DNA of 36,234 bases from Micromonospora sp. ALFpr18c. GTDB lineage: Bacteria > Actinomycetota > Actinomycetes > Mycobacteriales > Micromonosporaceae. The stretch covers positions 1 through 36,234 of the forward strand of contig NZ_WBKR01000033.1 in assembly GCF_008868155.1 (NCBI RefSeq), given 5' to 3'. Positions 8,773 through 17,683 of the stretch are shown here, piece by piece. The translations under genes were made by a program, and so were the position numbers. Under the pieces are notes generated by a model. The model did not search any database. It was given only the letters and a program-made list of their open reading frames with translations, and was not told where the DNA came from. The number at the start of each line of letters is the position of its first letter. Within the stretch, counting starts at the first letter, position 1.

Positions 8773-8976
8773 CGTTCCCCCGCCGGGTGCCAAGCCGATC
8801 ACCGTCGCCCCGCGCGGGGGAGGTGCTGGCACCGAGATCGCCCGCCCGGGTGCGCCGAATCGGGCCCGCGTGGCGGGTTCGGGCACCGGAGCGAGGTCTG
8901 CGACGCACCGTACCGGATCGGTCCTCCCCGGGCGGATCGATGCGGTGTCCGGGACGGTCCGGCGGGTCGCGCACCC

Positions 8977-9005
8977 TGGCACTGCGGCGCGCGCGGGCAC
9001 AATAT
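8977..9005 (+). promoter_or_regulatory. Weak candidate promoter for the HAMP-repeat kinase
   Basis: In the 285-nt divergent region 8773-9057 the only AT-rich patch is CACAATATGG at 8998-9007. TGGCAC at 8977-8982 and CAATAT at 9000-9005 are 17 nt apart but match the sigma-70 consensus poorly. Transcription would begin about 9012, leaving a leader of roughly 45 nt with a ribosome-binding site (GCGAGGA, to 9054). I see no other structured element in the rest of this intergenic region. Confidence 0.3.
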
Positions 9006-9057
9006 GGGGTGTCGGTGTGTCCGCACGGACCGGCGCCCCCGAGTTGAGCGAGGAATG

Positions 9058-12000
9058 ATGACCACGGCGAAGCAGTCGGTGGCGGATCCGTCCGCGTCCG
9101 ACCACGAGGCGCTCCTCGGTGAGTTGACCGAGGCGCTGCGACGGGTCCGTCGCGGCGACCTGAAGGTCCGGCTACCCCGCCGCGCCGGTACGGCCGGTGA
9201 GGTGGCGGACGCCTTCAACGAGGTGGTCTCGCTCCAGGAACGGCAGTACCTGGACCTGCGGCGGATCAGCCGGATCGTCGGCCGGGACGGCCGGCTCACC
9301 GAGCGCCTGGACGACGAAGGGCTGGACGGTTCCTGGGCGGAGGGGCAGCGGGCGATCAACTCGTTGATCGACGACCTGGGCCGGCCGACCACGGAGATCG
9401 CCCGGGTGATCGTGGCGGTCGCGGACGGCGACCTGTCCCAGCACATGGCACTGGAGATCGACGGTCGGCCGCTGCGCGGTGAGTACCTGCGCATCGGGCG
9501 CACCGTGAACACGATGGTCGACCAGTTGTCGTCGTTCTCGAACGAGGTGACCCGGGTGGCCCGCGAGGTGGGCACCGAGGGCAAGTTGGGTGGACAGGCC
9601 GACGTCCGGGGCGTCGCCGGCACCTGGAAGGACCTCACCGACTCGGTGAACACCATGGCGTCGAACCTGACCGGCCAGGTGCGGTCGATCTCACAGGTGG
9701 CGACGGCGGTGGCCAAGGGCGACCTGTCGCAGAAGATCACGGTCGGCGCGCGCGGTGAGGTCGCCGAGTTGGCCGCGACGATGAACTACCTCACGGACAC
9801 GCTGCGGCTGTTCGCCGAGCAGGTGACCCGGGTGGCCCGCGAGGTGGGCACCGAGGGCAAGCTGGGCGGCCAGGCCGAGGTGCCGAACGTGGCCGGCACC
9901 TGGAAGGACCTGACCGACAGCGTCAACTCGATGGCGTCGAACCTGACCGCCCAGGTGCGGAACATCGCGCAGGTCTCCACGGCGGTGGCGCGCGGTGACC
10001 TGTCGCAGAAGATCACGGTGGCGGCGCAGGGCGAGATCCTGGAGCTGAAGGACACCGTCAACACGATGGTGGACCAACTCTCGTCGTTCGCCGACGAGGT
10101 GACCCGGGTGGCGCGTGAGGTGGGCATCGAGGGCAAGCTCGGCGGCCAGGCCCAGGTGCGGGGCGTTTCCGGCACCTGGCGCGACCTCACCGAGAACGTC
10201 AACCAGTTGGCCGGCAACCTGACCAGCCAGGTCCGCAACATCTCCCAGGTCTCCACGGCGGTGGCCAAGGGCGACCTGTCGCAGAAGATCACAGTGGACG
10301 CACAGGGCGAGATCCTGGAGCTGAAGAACACCGTCAACACCATGGTGGACCAACTCTCGTCGTTCGCCGACGAGGTGACCCGGGTCGCGCGTGAGGTGGG
10401 CACCGAGGGCAACCTGGGCGGTCAGGCGCAGGTCAAGGGCGTTTCCGGTACGTGGCGGGACCTGACCGACAACGTGAACTCGATGGCGTCGAACCTGACC
10501 AGCCAGGTCCGCAACATCGCGTCGGTGACCACGGCGGTGGCGAAGGGTGACCTCAGCCAGAAGATCACGGTGGACGCGCGGGGCGAGATCCTGGAGCTGA
10601 AGTCGACGGTCAACACGATGGTGGACCAGTTGTCGTCGTTCGCCGACGAGGTGACCCGGGTGGCCCGTGAGGTGGGCACCGAGGGCAAGCTCGGCGGTCA
10701 GGCCCAGGTGCGCGGCGTCGCCGGCACCTGGCGGGATCTGACCGACAACGTGAACTCGATGGCGTCGAACCTGACCGCCCAGGTCCGCAACATCGCGCAG
10801 GTCTCCACGGCGGTGGCGAAGGGTGACCTCAGCCAGAAGATCACGGTGGACGCGCGGGGCGAGATCCTGGAGCTCAAGTCGACGGTCAACACGATGGTCG
10901 ATCAGCTGTCGTCGTTCGCCGACGAGGTGACCCGGGTGGCCCGCGAGGTGGGCACCGAGGGCAAGCTCGGCGGTCAGGCGCAGGTCAAGGGCGTCTCCGG
11001 TACGTGGCGAGATCTGACCGACAACGTGAACTCGATGGCGTCCAACCTGACCAGCCAGGTCCGCAACATCGCCTCGGTGACGACGGCGGTGGCGAAGGGT
11101 GACCTCAGCCAGAAGATCACCGTGGACGCGCAGGGCGAGATCCTGGAGCTCAAGTCGACGGTCAACACGATGGTCGACCAGTTGTCGTCGTTCGCCGACG
11201 AGGTGACCCGGGTGGCCCGCGAGGTCGGCATCGAGGGCAAGCTCGGCGGTCAGGCGCAGGTCAAGGGTGTGTCCGGCACCTGGCGTGACCTCACCGAGAA
11301 CGTCAACCAGCTCGCCTCGACGCTGACCACCCAGCTGCGGGCCATCGCCCAGGTGTCCACGTCGGTGACCCGCGGCGACCTGACCCAGCGGATCGCGGTC
11401 AAGGCGCAGGGCGAGGTCGCCGAGCTGAAGGACAACATCAACCAGATGATCGTCACCCTCCGGGAGACGACCAAGAAGAACGCCGAGCAGGGCTGGCTGG
11501 ACTCCAACCTGGCCCGTATCGGTGGCCTGTTGCAGGGCCAACGGGACCTGGGCGAGGTCTGCCGCATGATCATGACGGAGGTGACCCCGCTGGTCGACGC
11601 CCAGCTCGGCGCCTTCTTCCTCGCCGACGACACCGACGGCAGCATGCGGCTGCGGCTGACCTCCTCGTACGGGTACGTGGCGCGGGGGCACGACGTCACC
11701 TTCGGGCCGGGTGAGGGGCTGGTCGGGCAGACCGCCCTCTCGCGCCGGACGATCCGGGTCAGCGCCTCACCGAACAGCCGGCTCACCCTGCGGTCCGGTC
11801 TGGCCGAGACACCCCCGTCCGACCTGGTGGTGCTCCCCGTGCTGTTCGAGGGTGAGCTGCTCGGGGTGATCGAGTTCGCAAGCGTGTCGGCCTTCTCCGA
11901 GCTGCACCTGTCGTTCCTGGAGCGGCTGGTGCTCACCATCGGCATCGCGGTCAACACCATCCAGGCCAACCGGCGTACGGAGCAACTGCTGGCCCAGTCG

Positions 12001-13425
12001 CAGCGGCTGGCACACGAGATGCAGGAGCAGTCGGCGGAGTTGCAGCGCACCAACGCCGAGCTGGAGGAGAAGGCCACTCTGCTGTCCGAGCAGAAGGGCA
12101 ACATCGAGACGAAGAACCGGGAGATCGAGCTGGCGCGGCTGGGCCTGGAGGAGAAGGCTCAGCAGTTGACCCGGGCGTCGGCCTACAAGTCGGAGTTCCT
12201 GGCCAACATGAGCCACGAGCTGCGTACCCCGCTGAACTCGTTGCTGTTGCTGGCCCGTCTGCTGGCCGAGAACTCGGAGCAGAACCTCAGCCCGAAGCAG
12301 ATCGAGTTCGCGCGGACCATCCACGGGTCCGGCTCCGACCTGCTGCGTCTGATCGACGACATCCTCGACCTGTCCAAGATCGAGGCGGGTCGGATGGACG
12401 TCGAGCCGACCGAGATCCGCTTCTCCGAGCTGCGCGGCTTCGTCGAGCAGGCGTTCGCGCCGCAGGCCGAGGAGAAGAACCTGGACTTCCAGGTACGGGT
12501 GAGCAAGGATCTGCCGCCGGCGTTGGTGACCGACGCGCAGCGGTTGCAGCAGATCCTGCGCAACCTGCTCTCCAACGCGGTGAAGTTCACCGACAACGGT
12601 GCGGTGACACTGCGGATCGCCCCGGCGGCGGAGAACGTGGTCTTCGACGTCCCGGCGCTGACGAACGCTCAGCAGGTGATCGCGTTCACCGTGATCGACA
12701 CCGGGATCGGCATCTCCGACGACAAGTTGTCGATCATTTTCGAGGCGTTCCAGCAGGCCGACGGCACGACCAGTCGCCGCTATGGCGGCACCGGCCTGGG
12801 GCTGTCGATCAGCCGCGATCTGGCCCGACTGATCGGCGGCACCATCACCGTCTCGTCGGTGCCCGGTCAGGGCTCGACCTTCACCCTCTTCGTGCCGCAG
12901 GTGTTGGCCCCGGACGCCGTGGTCGCGCCTCAGTCACCGTCTCCGCAGCGCGCCGGCCTGCCGTCGTCGCTGCTGATGCCGCCGCTGGAGTTGTTGCCGG
13001 AGCGACCCGAGGCGCCGGCCACCCGCCAGTTGGACGGGGCGACCGTGCTGATCGTGGACGACGACGTGCGTAACGTCTTCGCCCTGACCAGCGCATTGGA
13101 GCTGCACGGGATGACCGTGCTGTACTCGGACAACGGGGCGGACGGTGTCCGCCTGCTGGCCGAGCATCCGGAGGTGGACATCGTGCTGATGGACGCCATG
13201 ATGCCGGACCAGGACGGGTACGAGACCACCCGCCAGATCCGCCGTAACCACCGCTTCGCGGACCTGCCGGTCGTCTTCCTGACCGCGAAGGCGATGCCGG
13301 GTGACCGCGAGTCGGCGCTCGCGGCCGGGGGCAGCGACTACATCACCAAGCCGGTCGACCTGGACGACCTGATCGAGTTGATGTCGTCGTGGATCAGCGG
13401 CAGCCGGACCGAGGAGACTTCGTGA
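9058..13425 (+). CDS. Poly-HAMP hybrid histidine kinase (Nik1-like)
   Basis: This 1455-residue protein has no transmembrane segment, so it is probably cytosolic. Order: an N-terminal region with divergent HAMP units (about 15-160); seven 92-residue HAMP-containing repeats (about 164-807); a GAF domain (about 820-965); a coiled coil (about 965-1040); HisKA with [14 protein letters not shown], phospho-acceptor His1053; HATPase_c with [16 protein letters not shown] and [10 protein letters not shown] (about 1160-1285); and a receiver domain (about 1330-1445) with Asp1379 in [13 protein letters not shown] and a KP pair near its end. The repeat sequence ([31 protein letters not shown]) is the one seen in fungal osmosensing group III kinases. 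ATG 9058 fits the GAGG at 9050-9053; ATG 9055 is possible. The stop overlaps the response regulator GTG. Confidence 0.93.
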   Translation: MTTAKQSVADPSASDHEALLGELTEALRRVRRGDLKVRLPRRAGTAGEVADAFNEVVSLQERQYLDLRRISRIVGRDGRLTERLDDEGLDGSWAEGQRAINSLIDDLGRPTTEIARVIVAVADGDLSQHMALEIDGRPLRGEYLRIGRTVNTMVDQLSSFSNEVTRVAREVGTEGKLGGQADVRGVAGTWKDLTDSVNTMASNLTGQVRSISQVATAVAKGDLSQKITVGARGEVAELAATMNYLTDTLRLFAEQVTRVAREVGTEGKLGGQAEVPNVAGTWKDLTDSVNSMASNLTAQVRNIAQVSTAVARGDLSQKITVAAQGEILELKDTVNTMVDQLSSFADEVTRVAREVGIEGKLGGQAQVRGVSGTWRDLTENVNQLAGNLTSQVRNISQVSTAVAKGDLSQKITVDAQGEILELKNTVNTMVDQLSSFADEVTRVAREVGTEGNLGGQAQVKGVSGTWRDLTDNVNSMASNLTSQVRNIASVTTAVAKGDLSQKITVDARGEILELKSTVNTMVDQLSSFADEVTRVAREVGTEGKLGGQAQVRGVAGTWRDLTDNVNSMASNLTAQVRNIAQVSTAVAKGDLSQKITVDARGEILELKSTVNTMVDQLSSFADEVTRVAREVGTEGKLGGQAQVKGVSGTWRDLTDNVNSMASNLTSQVRNIASVTTAVAKGDLSQKITVDAQGEILELKSTVNTMVDQLSSFADEVTRVAREVGIEGKLGGQAQVKGVSGTWRDLTENVNQLASTLTTQLRAIAQVSTSVTRGDLTQRIAVKAQGEVAELKDNINQMIVTLRETTKKNAEQGWLDSNLARIGGLLQGQRDLGEVCRMIMTEVTPLVDAQLGAFFLADDTDGSMRLRLTSSYGYVARGHDVTFGPGEGLVGQTALSRRTIRVSASPNSRLTLRSGLAETPPSDLVVLPVLFEGELLGVIEFASVSAFSELHLSFLERLVLTIGIAVNTIQANRRTEQLLAQSQRLAHEMQEQSAELQRTNAELEEKATLLSEQKGNIETKNREIELARLGLEEKAQQLTRASAYKSEFLANMSHELRTPLNSLLLLARLLAENSEQNLSPKQIEFARTIHGSGSDLLRLIDDILDLSKIEAGRMDVEPTEIRFSELRGFVEQAFAPQAEEKNLDFQVRVSKDLPPALVTDAQRLQQILRNLLSNAVKFTDNGAVTLRIAPAAENVVFDVPALTNAQQVIAFTVIDTGIGISDDKLSIIFEAFQQADGTTSRRYGGTGLGLSISRDLARLIGGTITVSSVPGQGSTFTLFVPQVLAPDAVVAPQSPSPQRAGLPSSLLMPPLELLPERPEAPATRQLDGATVLIVDDDVRNVFALTSALELHGMTVLYSDNGADGVRLLAEHPEVDIVLMDAMMPDQDGYETTRQIRRNHRFADLPVVFLTAKAMPGDRESALAAGGSDYITKPVDLDDLIELMSSWISGSRTEETS
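9547..11478 (+). repeat. Seven tandem 276-bp coding repeats (92-residue HAMP units)
   Basis: The codon run for VTRVAREVG recurs exactly every 276 nt, at 9547, 9823, 10099, 10375, 10651, 10927 and 11203. Units 3-7 are highly similar at the DNA level. Units 4 and 6 share GVSGTW and NIASVTTAV, while unit 5 has GVAGTW and NIAQVSTAV, giving a 552-bp higher-order pattern. Units 3 and 7 share GIEGKL and TENVNQLA. This pattern suggests past duplication by unequal recombination of one- and two-unit blocks. Confidence 0.95.
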
Positions 13426-13976
13426 CCCAGATGGCCAAGGCGCTGCTCGTGGACGACCGCCGGGAGAACCTGATGGCCCTGGAGGCGATCCTCCAGGGCC
13501 TGCCGGTCCAGTCGGTGGCGGTGGAGAGCGGCGAGGCGGCCCTCAAGCAGCTGCTGGTGGACGACTTCGCGGTGATCCTGTTGGACGCGCAGATGCCGGA
13601 CATGGACGGGTTCGAGACGGCGAGCCACATCAAGCGTCGGGAGCGGACCCGGCACGTGCCGATCATCTTCCTCACCGCCGCCGACCGGGACGCCCAGCTC
13701 GCCCTGCGGGGCTACCAGGTGGGCGCGGTGGACTACCTGACGAAGCCGTTCGACCCGTGGGTGCTGCGGGCCAAGGTGTCGGTCTTCGTCGAGCTGTGGG
13801 TGAAGACCCGGCAGTTGGCCGCCCAGTCGGACCTGGTGCGGGAGCGGGAGGCGCAGTGGCGGCGGCTCACCGACGCGGTGGACGAGGCCACCACCCTGCT
13901 CCGCTCCGACGACCGGGAGGCGCGGGACCGTGCGGTGGAGCTGTTGGAGCAGGCCCGTTGGGGCAACAGCGCCTGA
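13422..13976 (+). CDS. Two-component response regulator with coiled-coil tail
   Basis: This 184-residue protein has one receiver domain at about 5-125. It includes the acidic pair in [10 protein letters not shown], phospho-acceptor Asp55 in [15 protein letters not shown], the conserved Thr in IIFLTAAD and Lys108 in [10 protein letters not shown]. The remaining 60 residues are charged and helical ([29 protein letters not shown]) with no DNA-binding domain. The REC domain resembles the fused receivers found with hybrid kinases. GTG 13422 overlaps the kinase TGA; an internal ATG at 13431 is an alternative. Being translationally coupled to a kinase with its own receiver, it is probably a second receiver or phosphate shuttle in a phosphorelay. 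The final output partner is not in the window. Confidence 0.9.
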   Translation: MTQMAKALLVDDRRENLMALEAILQGLPVQSVAVESGEAALKQLLVDDFAVILLDAQMPDMDGFETASHIKRRERTRHVPIIFLTAADRDAQLALRGYQVGAVDYLTKPFDPWVLRAKVSVFVELWVKTRQLAAQSDLVREREAQWRRLTDAVDEATTLLRSDDREARDRAVELLEQARWGNSA

Positions 13977-13985
13977 CCGGGCTGC

Positions 13986-14483
13986 TCAGACCTCGCTGGG
14001 GCGCAGGTGTCCAGTCTCGGCCCGGCGGATCCGCCAGCGCTCAGCCAGCGAGTCGATCTCTTCCTGAACGAAGATGAAGAAGTCGCGCATCTCGGCGACC
14101 CGTTCACCGGCCGGTGTCTGCGGGCCGTTGAGGGCATCCACCCCGGCGCTGGCCGCGTCGATGAACGTCTTGTAGATCGCGGTCTTGGTGATGGTCCCCT
14201 CGTACCAGGGGTTCTCCGGCATTCGGTAACGGTCGCGGCGGGAGCGGGGGACTGGCTCGCGGATCAGCATGCCGAACTGGGTGAGGTAGCGCACCGCGCC
14301 GCTGACCGCCGCCGCGCTCACCCCGAGTCGTTCGCCGATCTCGGCGGCGGTGAGCGGGTCGTCGGCGCTCATCACGGTGAACAGCACCCGGGCGGCCATC
14401 CGGGGGAAGCCGACCTCGGCGAACGTCAACGCCATCCGTTCGACGAAGAGGTGCACCGGGTCGTGGCCGTCGACGGCTGCCAT
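13986..14483 (-). CDS. GbsR/MarR-type transcriptional repressor
   Basis: This 165-residue protein has a winged helix-turn-helix at about 10-85. FAEVGFPRMAARVLFTVMSADDPLTAAEIGERLGVSAAAVSGAVRYL is followed by the wing IREPVPRSRRDRYRMPENPWY. The C-terminal helices (90-160) are probably for dimerisation. ATG 14483 is preceded by GAAGGGA at good spacing. Its stop is only 9 nt from the stop of the convergent response regulator. The gene is divergent from an ABC-2 exporter operon, and the 91-nt gap contains a perfect TTCACAA-N2-TTGTGAA palindrome over the exporter -35 box. Repression of the exporter, probably relieved by a drug-like ligand, is inferred from this layout. Confidence 0.87.
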   Translation of the reverse strand: MAAVDGHDPVHLFVERMALTFAEVGFPRMAARVLFTVMSADDPLTAAEIGERLGVSAAAVSGAVRYLTQFGMLIREPVPRSRRDRYRMPENPWYEGTITKTAIYKTFIDAASAGVDALNGPQTPAGERVAEMRDFFIFVQEEIDSLAERWRIRRAETGHLRPSEV

Positions 14484-14538
14484 GGTGGTCCCTTCTACGC
14501 GTGTCGTGGGCACCGATGGTGCCCCGACTCTCACAGTC

Positions 14539-14567
14539 TTCACAACTTTGTGAAACGAGTGTAGCTT
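14539..14567 (+). promoter_or_regulatory. Exporter promoter with palindromic operator
   Basis: TTCACA (14539-14544) and TAGCTT (14562-14567) are separated by 17 nt, and the ATG at 14575 follows 7 nt after the -10, so the mRNA is probably leaderless. The operator TTCACAACTTTGTGAA (14539-14554) has perfect 7-bp arms around a 2-nt centre and covers the -35 and the start of the spacer. It is the obvious site for the divergent GbsR/MarR-type repressor; binding is inferred. Confidence 0.68.
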
Positions 14568-14574
14568 CCGAAGT

Positions 14575-15471
14575 ATGGAAACTCCGATTTCGGTGTCCGG
14601 CCTGGTCAAGACCTTCGGCCGGACCCGGGCGCTCGACGGCCTGGATCTGACCGTCCACGCCGGTGAGGTGCACGGCTTCCTCGGCCCGAACGGGGCCGGC
14701 AAGTCGACGACCATCCGGGCGCTGCTCGGCCTGCTGCGGGCGGACGCGGGAACGGTCCGCCTGCTCGGCGGTGACCCGTGGCGCGACGCGGTGGCCCTGC
14801 ACCGCCGGCTGGCGTACGTGCCGGGTGACGTGACGCTCTGGCCCAACCTGTCCGGCGGCGAGGTCATCGACCTGCTCGGGCGGATGCGCGGCGGCCTCGA
14901 CCCGACCCGCCGCGCGGAGCTGCTCGACTCCTTCGAGCTGGATCCCCGCAAGAAGGGCCGGGCGTACTCCAAGGGCAACCGGCAGAAGGTCGGCCTGGTG
15001 GCGGCCCTCGCCTCCGACGCCGAACTGCTCATCCTGGACGAGCCGACCTCCGGCCTGGACCCGCTCATGGAGGAGGTCTTCCAGCACTGGGTCCGCCGGG
15101 CCAGGACCGACGGCCGTACCGTGCTGCTCTCCAGTCACATCCTGGCCGAGGTGGAGGCGCTCTGCGACCGGGTGACGATCATCCGCAACGGGCGGGACGT
15201 GGAGACCGGCACCCTGTCCGAGCTGCGCCACCTGCGCCGCACCTCGATCGAGGCGGAGCTGATCGGCCCGGTGGACGGGCTGGGTCAGCTCGCCGGCGTA
15301 CACGACCTGCGGGTGGACGGGCACCGGGTGCGCTTCGACGTGGAGAACGCCGCGCTGGACGCCGCGCTGCGTCAGCTCACCGAGATCGGCGTACGGAGTC
15401 TGGTCAGTCAGCCTCCGACCTTGGAGGAGCTGTTCCTGCGGCACTACCAGGCCGAGCAGGTGCGGTCATGA
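14575..15471 (+). CDS. ABC-2 type exporter ATP-binding protein
   Basis: This 298-residue protein has an N-terminal ATPase domain with Walker [10 protein letters not shown] (about 39-47) and a lone TIRALLGLL run after it. The signature is the atypical [35 protein letters not shown], which joins signature and Walker B and is typical of DrrA/TnrB2-like drug exporters. An H-loop lies in [17 protein letters not shown]-terminal extension of about 85 residues contributes the usual DrrA-type tail ending LEELFLRHY. It overlaps the permease gene by 4 nt (ATGA, 15468-15471). With its permease it should expel a hydrophobic or antibiotic-like compound. The ATG has no Shine-Dalgarno and is read as leaderless. 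Confidence 0.93.
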   Translation: METPISVSGLVKTFGRTRALDGLDLTVHAGEVHGFLGPNGAGKSTTIRALLGLLRADAGTVRLLGGDPWRDAVALHRRLAYVPGDVTLWPNLSGGEVIDLLGRMRGGLDPTRRAELLDSFELDPRKKGRAYSKGNRQKVGLVAALASDAELLILDEPTSGLDPLMEEVFQHWVRRARTDGRTVLLSSHILAEVEALCDRVTIIRNGRDVETGTLSELRHLRRTSIEAELIGPVDGLGQLAGVHDLRVDGHRVRFDVENAALDAALRQLTEIGVRSLVSQPPTLEELFLRHYQAEQVRS

Positions 15472-17081
15472 CCTCCTTCACCGGCACCCGGCACCTGGTG
15501 CGGTTGATCATGCGCCGGGACCGGGTCGTGCTGCCGATCTGGATCCTGCTGCTCGCGGTGCTGCCGGCCAGCTACGCCAGCGCGTACACCGGCCTCTACC
15601 CGACCGCCGCCGAGCGGGCCGCCTACCTGGCCGGGACGGCGAGCAACCCGTCGATCGTCGCCCTGCTCGGCCCGGTGTACGGCGACAGCATCGGCGCGCT
15701 CACCGTCCAGCGGGCCGGCCTGCTCGCGGTGATAGCCGCGCTGGTCAGCGTGCTGATGGTGGTGCGGCACACCCGTACCGAGGAGGAGGCCGGCCGGCGG
15801 GAGCTGCTCGGCGCGACCGTGCTGGGCCGGTACGCCGGTCTGACCGCGGCGCTGCTCGTCACGTACGCCGCGAACGTGCTGCTCGGCCTGCTCGCCGCCG
15901 GCGGCCTCGTCGCCGCGGGCCTGCCCGGCACCGGCTCGCTGCTCTTCGGCGCCGGGATGGCGCTGACCGGCATCGTGTTCGCCACGGTCGGCGGGCTGGC
16001 CGCGCAGCTCACCGAGAGTGCCGGCGGGGCGCGCGGGATCGGCCTGGGCGTGCTCGGGTTGGCGTTCGCGCTGCGGCTGGGCGGTGACGCCGGGGGTTCC
16101 GGTGGCACCGGCGGGAGCGCGGAGTGGCTGAGCTGGCTGTCACCGCTGGGCTGGGCGGCCCGGGGTCGGGCCTTCGCCGGCGAACGCTGGTGGGTGCTGC
16201 TGCTTCCGGTGCTGTTCAGCGCGGTGCTCGCGCTCGTCGCGTACCCCGTCTCGGTGCGCCGTGACCTCGGCGCCGGGGTGTTCCCGCCCCGGCTCGGCCC
16301 GGCCTCCGCGGGCGCGCTGTTGACCGGCCCGTTCGGACTGGCGTGGCGGCTGCACCGGGGTCAGTTGCTCGGCTGGACCGTCGGCTTCGGGCTGCTCGGC
16401 CTGGTGCTGGGCGGCGCGGCCGACGCGGCCGGCGACGCGGTGGAGGGCAACGAGCAGGTTGCCGAGATCCTGGCCCGCCTGGGCGGCTCATCGACCCTGG
16501 CCGAGGCGTACCTCGGGAGCACGTTGAGCCTGACCGCGCTGGCCGCCGCCGGGTACGGCATCCAGGCCGCGCTGCGCGCGCGGGCCGAGGAGACCGCCGG
16601 GCGGGCCGAACCGCTGCTCGCCACGGCGGTGAGCCGGACCCGCTGGTTGGCGGCGCACCTGGTCTTCGCGCTGCTCGGTCCCGTGCTGGTGCTGGCCGTA
16701 ACGGGGCTCGCGACCGGGCTGGCGTACGGCCTCAGCGTCGGCGACGTCGGCGGCGAGGTGCCCCGGCTGCTCGGCGTGGGTTTGGCGCAGGTGCCGGCGG
16801 CCTGGGTGCTCGCCGGGCTCGCGGCGCTGCTGGTGGGCTGGCTGCCCCGGTTGTCGTCGGTGGCCTGGGCGGTCCTCGCCGGCTGCCTGCTGCTCGGTCA
16901 GCTCGGCGCGGTGCTGAAGCTGAGCCAGTGGGCGCTTGACGTCTCCCCGTTCACCCACACCCCGCAGGTCCTGGGCGACAACTGGACGGCCACGCCCCTG
17001 GCAGCCCTGACGGTGATCGCGGCAGCCCTGCTAACCCTGGCCCTGAGAACCTTCCAGTCCCGAGACGTTCCCACCCCCTGA
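15468..17081 (+). CDS. ABC exporter permease (tetronasin-type, fused double permease)
   Basis: This 537-residue protein is highly hydrophobic, with about twelve predicted membrane segments in two halves (roughly 15-270 and 285-530), each resembling an ABC-2 permease domain. The [21 protein letters not shown] stretch after the second TM segment and [23 protein letters not shown] in the second half are duplicate cytoplasmic motifs of the TnrB3/polyketide-antibiotic exporter family. Family length is about 530-560. It is translationally coupled to the ATPase, and a strong hairpin follows the stop. Substrate is not predictable from sequence; a self-made or environmental antibiotic is the usual role in actinobacteria. 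Confidence 0.9.
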   Translation: MTSFTGTRHLVRLIMRRDRVVLPIWILLLAVLPASYASAYTGLYPTAAERAAYLAGTASNPSIVALLGPVYGDSIGALTVQRAGLLAVIAALVSVLMVVRHTRTEEEAGRRELLGATVLGRYAGLTAALLVTYAANVLLGLLAAGGLVAAGLPGTGSLLFGAGMALTGIVFATVGGLAAQLTESAGGARGIGLGVLGLAFALRLGGDAGGSGGTGGSAEWLSWLSPLGWAARGRAFAGERWWVLLLPVLFSAVLALVAYPVSVRRDLGAGVFPPRLGPASAGALLTGPFGLAWRLHRGQLLGWTVGFGLLGLVLGGAADAAGDAVEGNEQVAEILARLGGSSTLAEAYLGSTLSLTALAAAGYGIQAALRARAEETAGRAEPLLATAVSRTRWLAAHLVFALLGPVLVLAVTGLATGLAYGLSVGDVGGEVPRLLGVGLAQVPAAWVLAGLAALLVGWLPRLSSVAWAVLAGCLLLGQLGAVLKLSQWALDVSPFTHTPQVLGDNWTATPLAALTVIAAALLTLALRTFQSRDVPTP

Positions 17082-17087
17082 CCCGCG

Positions 17088-17146
17088 TTGATCATGAGGT
17101 TGGCGGGCGATCCGCTGCCCCGACGACCCGTCAACCTCATGATCAA
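17088..17146. terminator. Bidirectional hairpin terminator / intergenic palindrome
   Basis: TTGATCATGAGGTTG (17088-17102) pairs perfectly with CAACCTCATGATCAA (17132-17146). The stem continues inward through a G-T pair and four G-C pairs (17103-17107 with 17127-17131), giving about 20 bp around an 18-19-nt loop. It lies between the convergent exporter operon and STAS gene and can serve both. The GATCATG core recurs in the hairpin at 3011-3091. From memory, similar palindromes are frequent in Micromonospora intergenic DNA; this is unverified. Confidence 0.75.
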
Positions 17147-17181
17147 TCAAGGAAGGCGAGGGGGCGGTGGCCCGGGTGGGG

Positions 17182-17517
17182 TCAGCCGGTGGGCTGGTCG
17201 TTGCGGATCATCAGGGCGCTGCGCAGGCCGGTGATGTCCAGGACACGGATCAGGAAATCGCCCACGTGGGTGAGCATCAGCAGGCTCTGCGCGTGGCTGG
17301 CCTTGCGGCTGAGGACGACCAGCGTGCCCAGGCCCTGCGAGTCGCAGAAGGTGACGCCACCGAGGTCGAGCACGATGCGCGGCGGCGGGTCGGCCAGCAC
17401 CTCGTTGACGACCGTGGAGAGCTGGGCGGCCGTGAGCATGTCGATCTCACCGGCCAGGCGCAGCACTGCTTCGTCGCCCGTCCGGTGTAGCGTGATGGAC
17501 AGTTCGGCACGATCCAC
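17182..17517 (-). CDS. STAS-domain anti-sigma factor antagonist
   Basis: This 111-residue protein is a single STAS domain (about 6-105). It contains LAGEIDMLTAAQLSTVVNEVL, VLDLGGVTFCDSQGLGTLVVLS with the usual phospho-acceptor Ser60, and a final VLDITGLRSAL helix. RsbV/SpoIIAA-like proteins release a sigma factor by binding its anti-sigma kinase when dephosphorylated. The GTG at 17515-17517 lies 6 nt downstream of TAGGCT (17524-17529, minus strand), consistent with a leaderless transcript. No sigma or anti-sigma gene is adjacent. The kinase/phosphatase at 6697-8772 could act on it, but actinobacteria encode many such pairs. It converges on the exporter operon across a terminator hairpin. Confidence 0.9.
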   Translation of the reverse strand: MDRAELSITLHRTGDEAVLRLAGEIDMLTAAQLSTVVNEVLADPPPRIVLDLGGVTFCDSQGLGTLVVLSRKASHAQSLLMLTHVGDFLIRVLDITGLRSALMIRNDQPTG

Positions 17518-17683
17518 CCGGTCAGCCTAGCGCGATCCAGCCGGCCCGGCCTGTCGAGGCCGCGAGCCACTCCCGACCCCGGTGTCGGCAGCCTCCGACG
17601 AGCGCCGATGGTGGGTGAGCCCGGTAACCCCGGCCCGGGGTGGCTGCTGGTTGGCCGTCCGGCGCTGACACAATGGCCCCATC

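Noticed and set aside
8977..9000. TGGCAC-type sequence considered as a sigma-54 promoter
   Set aside because: Sigma-54 is not known in actinobacteria and the -12 element does not match.
9547..11478. Tandem repeats considered as a CRISPR-like or satellite array
   Set aside because: The 276-bp units are entirely coding, in frame and match HAMP repeats; there are no spacers or cas genes.
9691..11691. Long minus-strand frame opposite the HAMP array with repeated [14 protein letters not shown] motifs
   Set aside because: The periodicity is the antisense of the 276-bp repeat. The coding strand has full domain logic and codon bias, so the antisense frame is a shadow.
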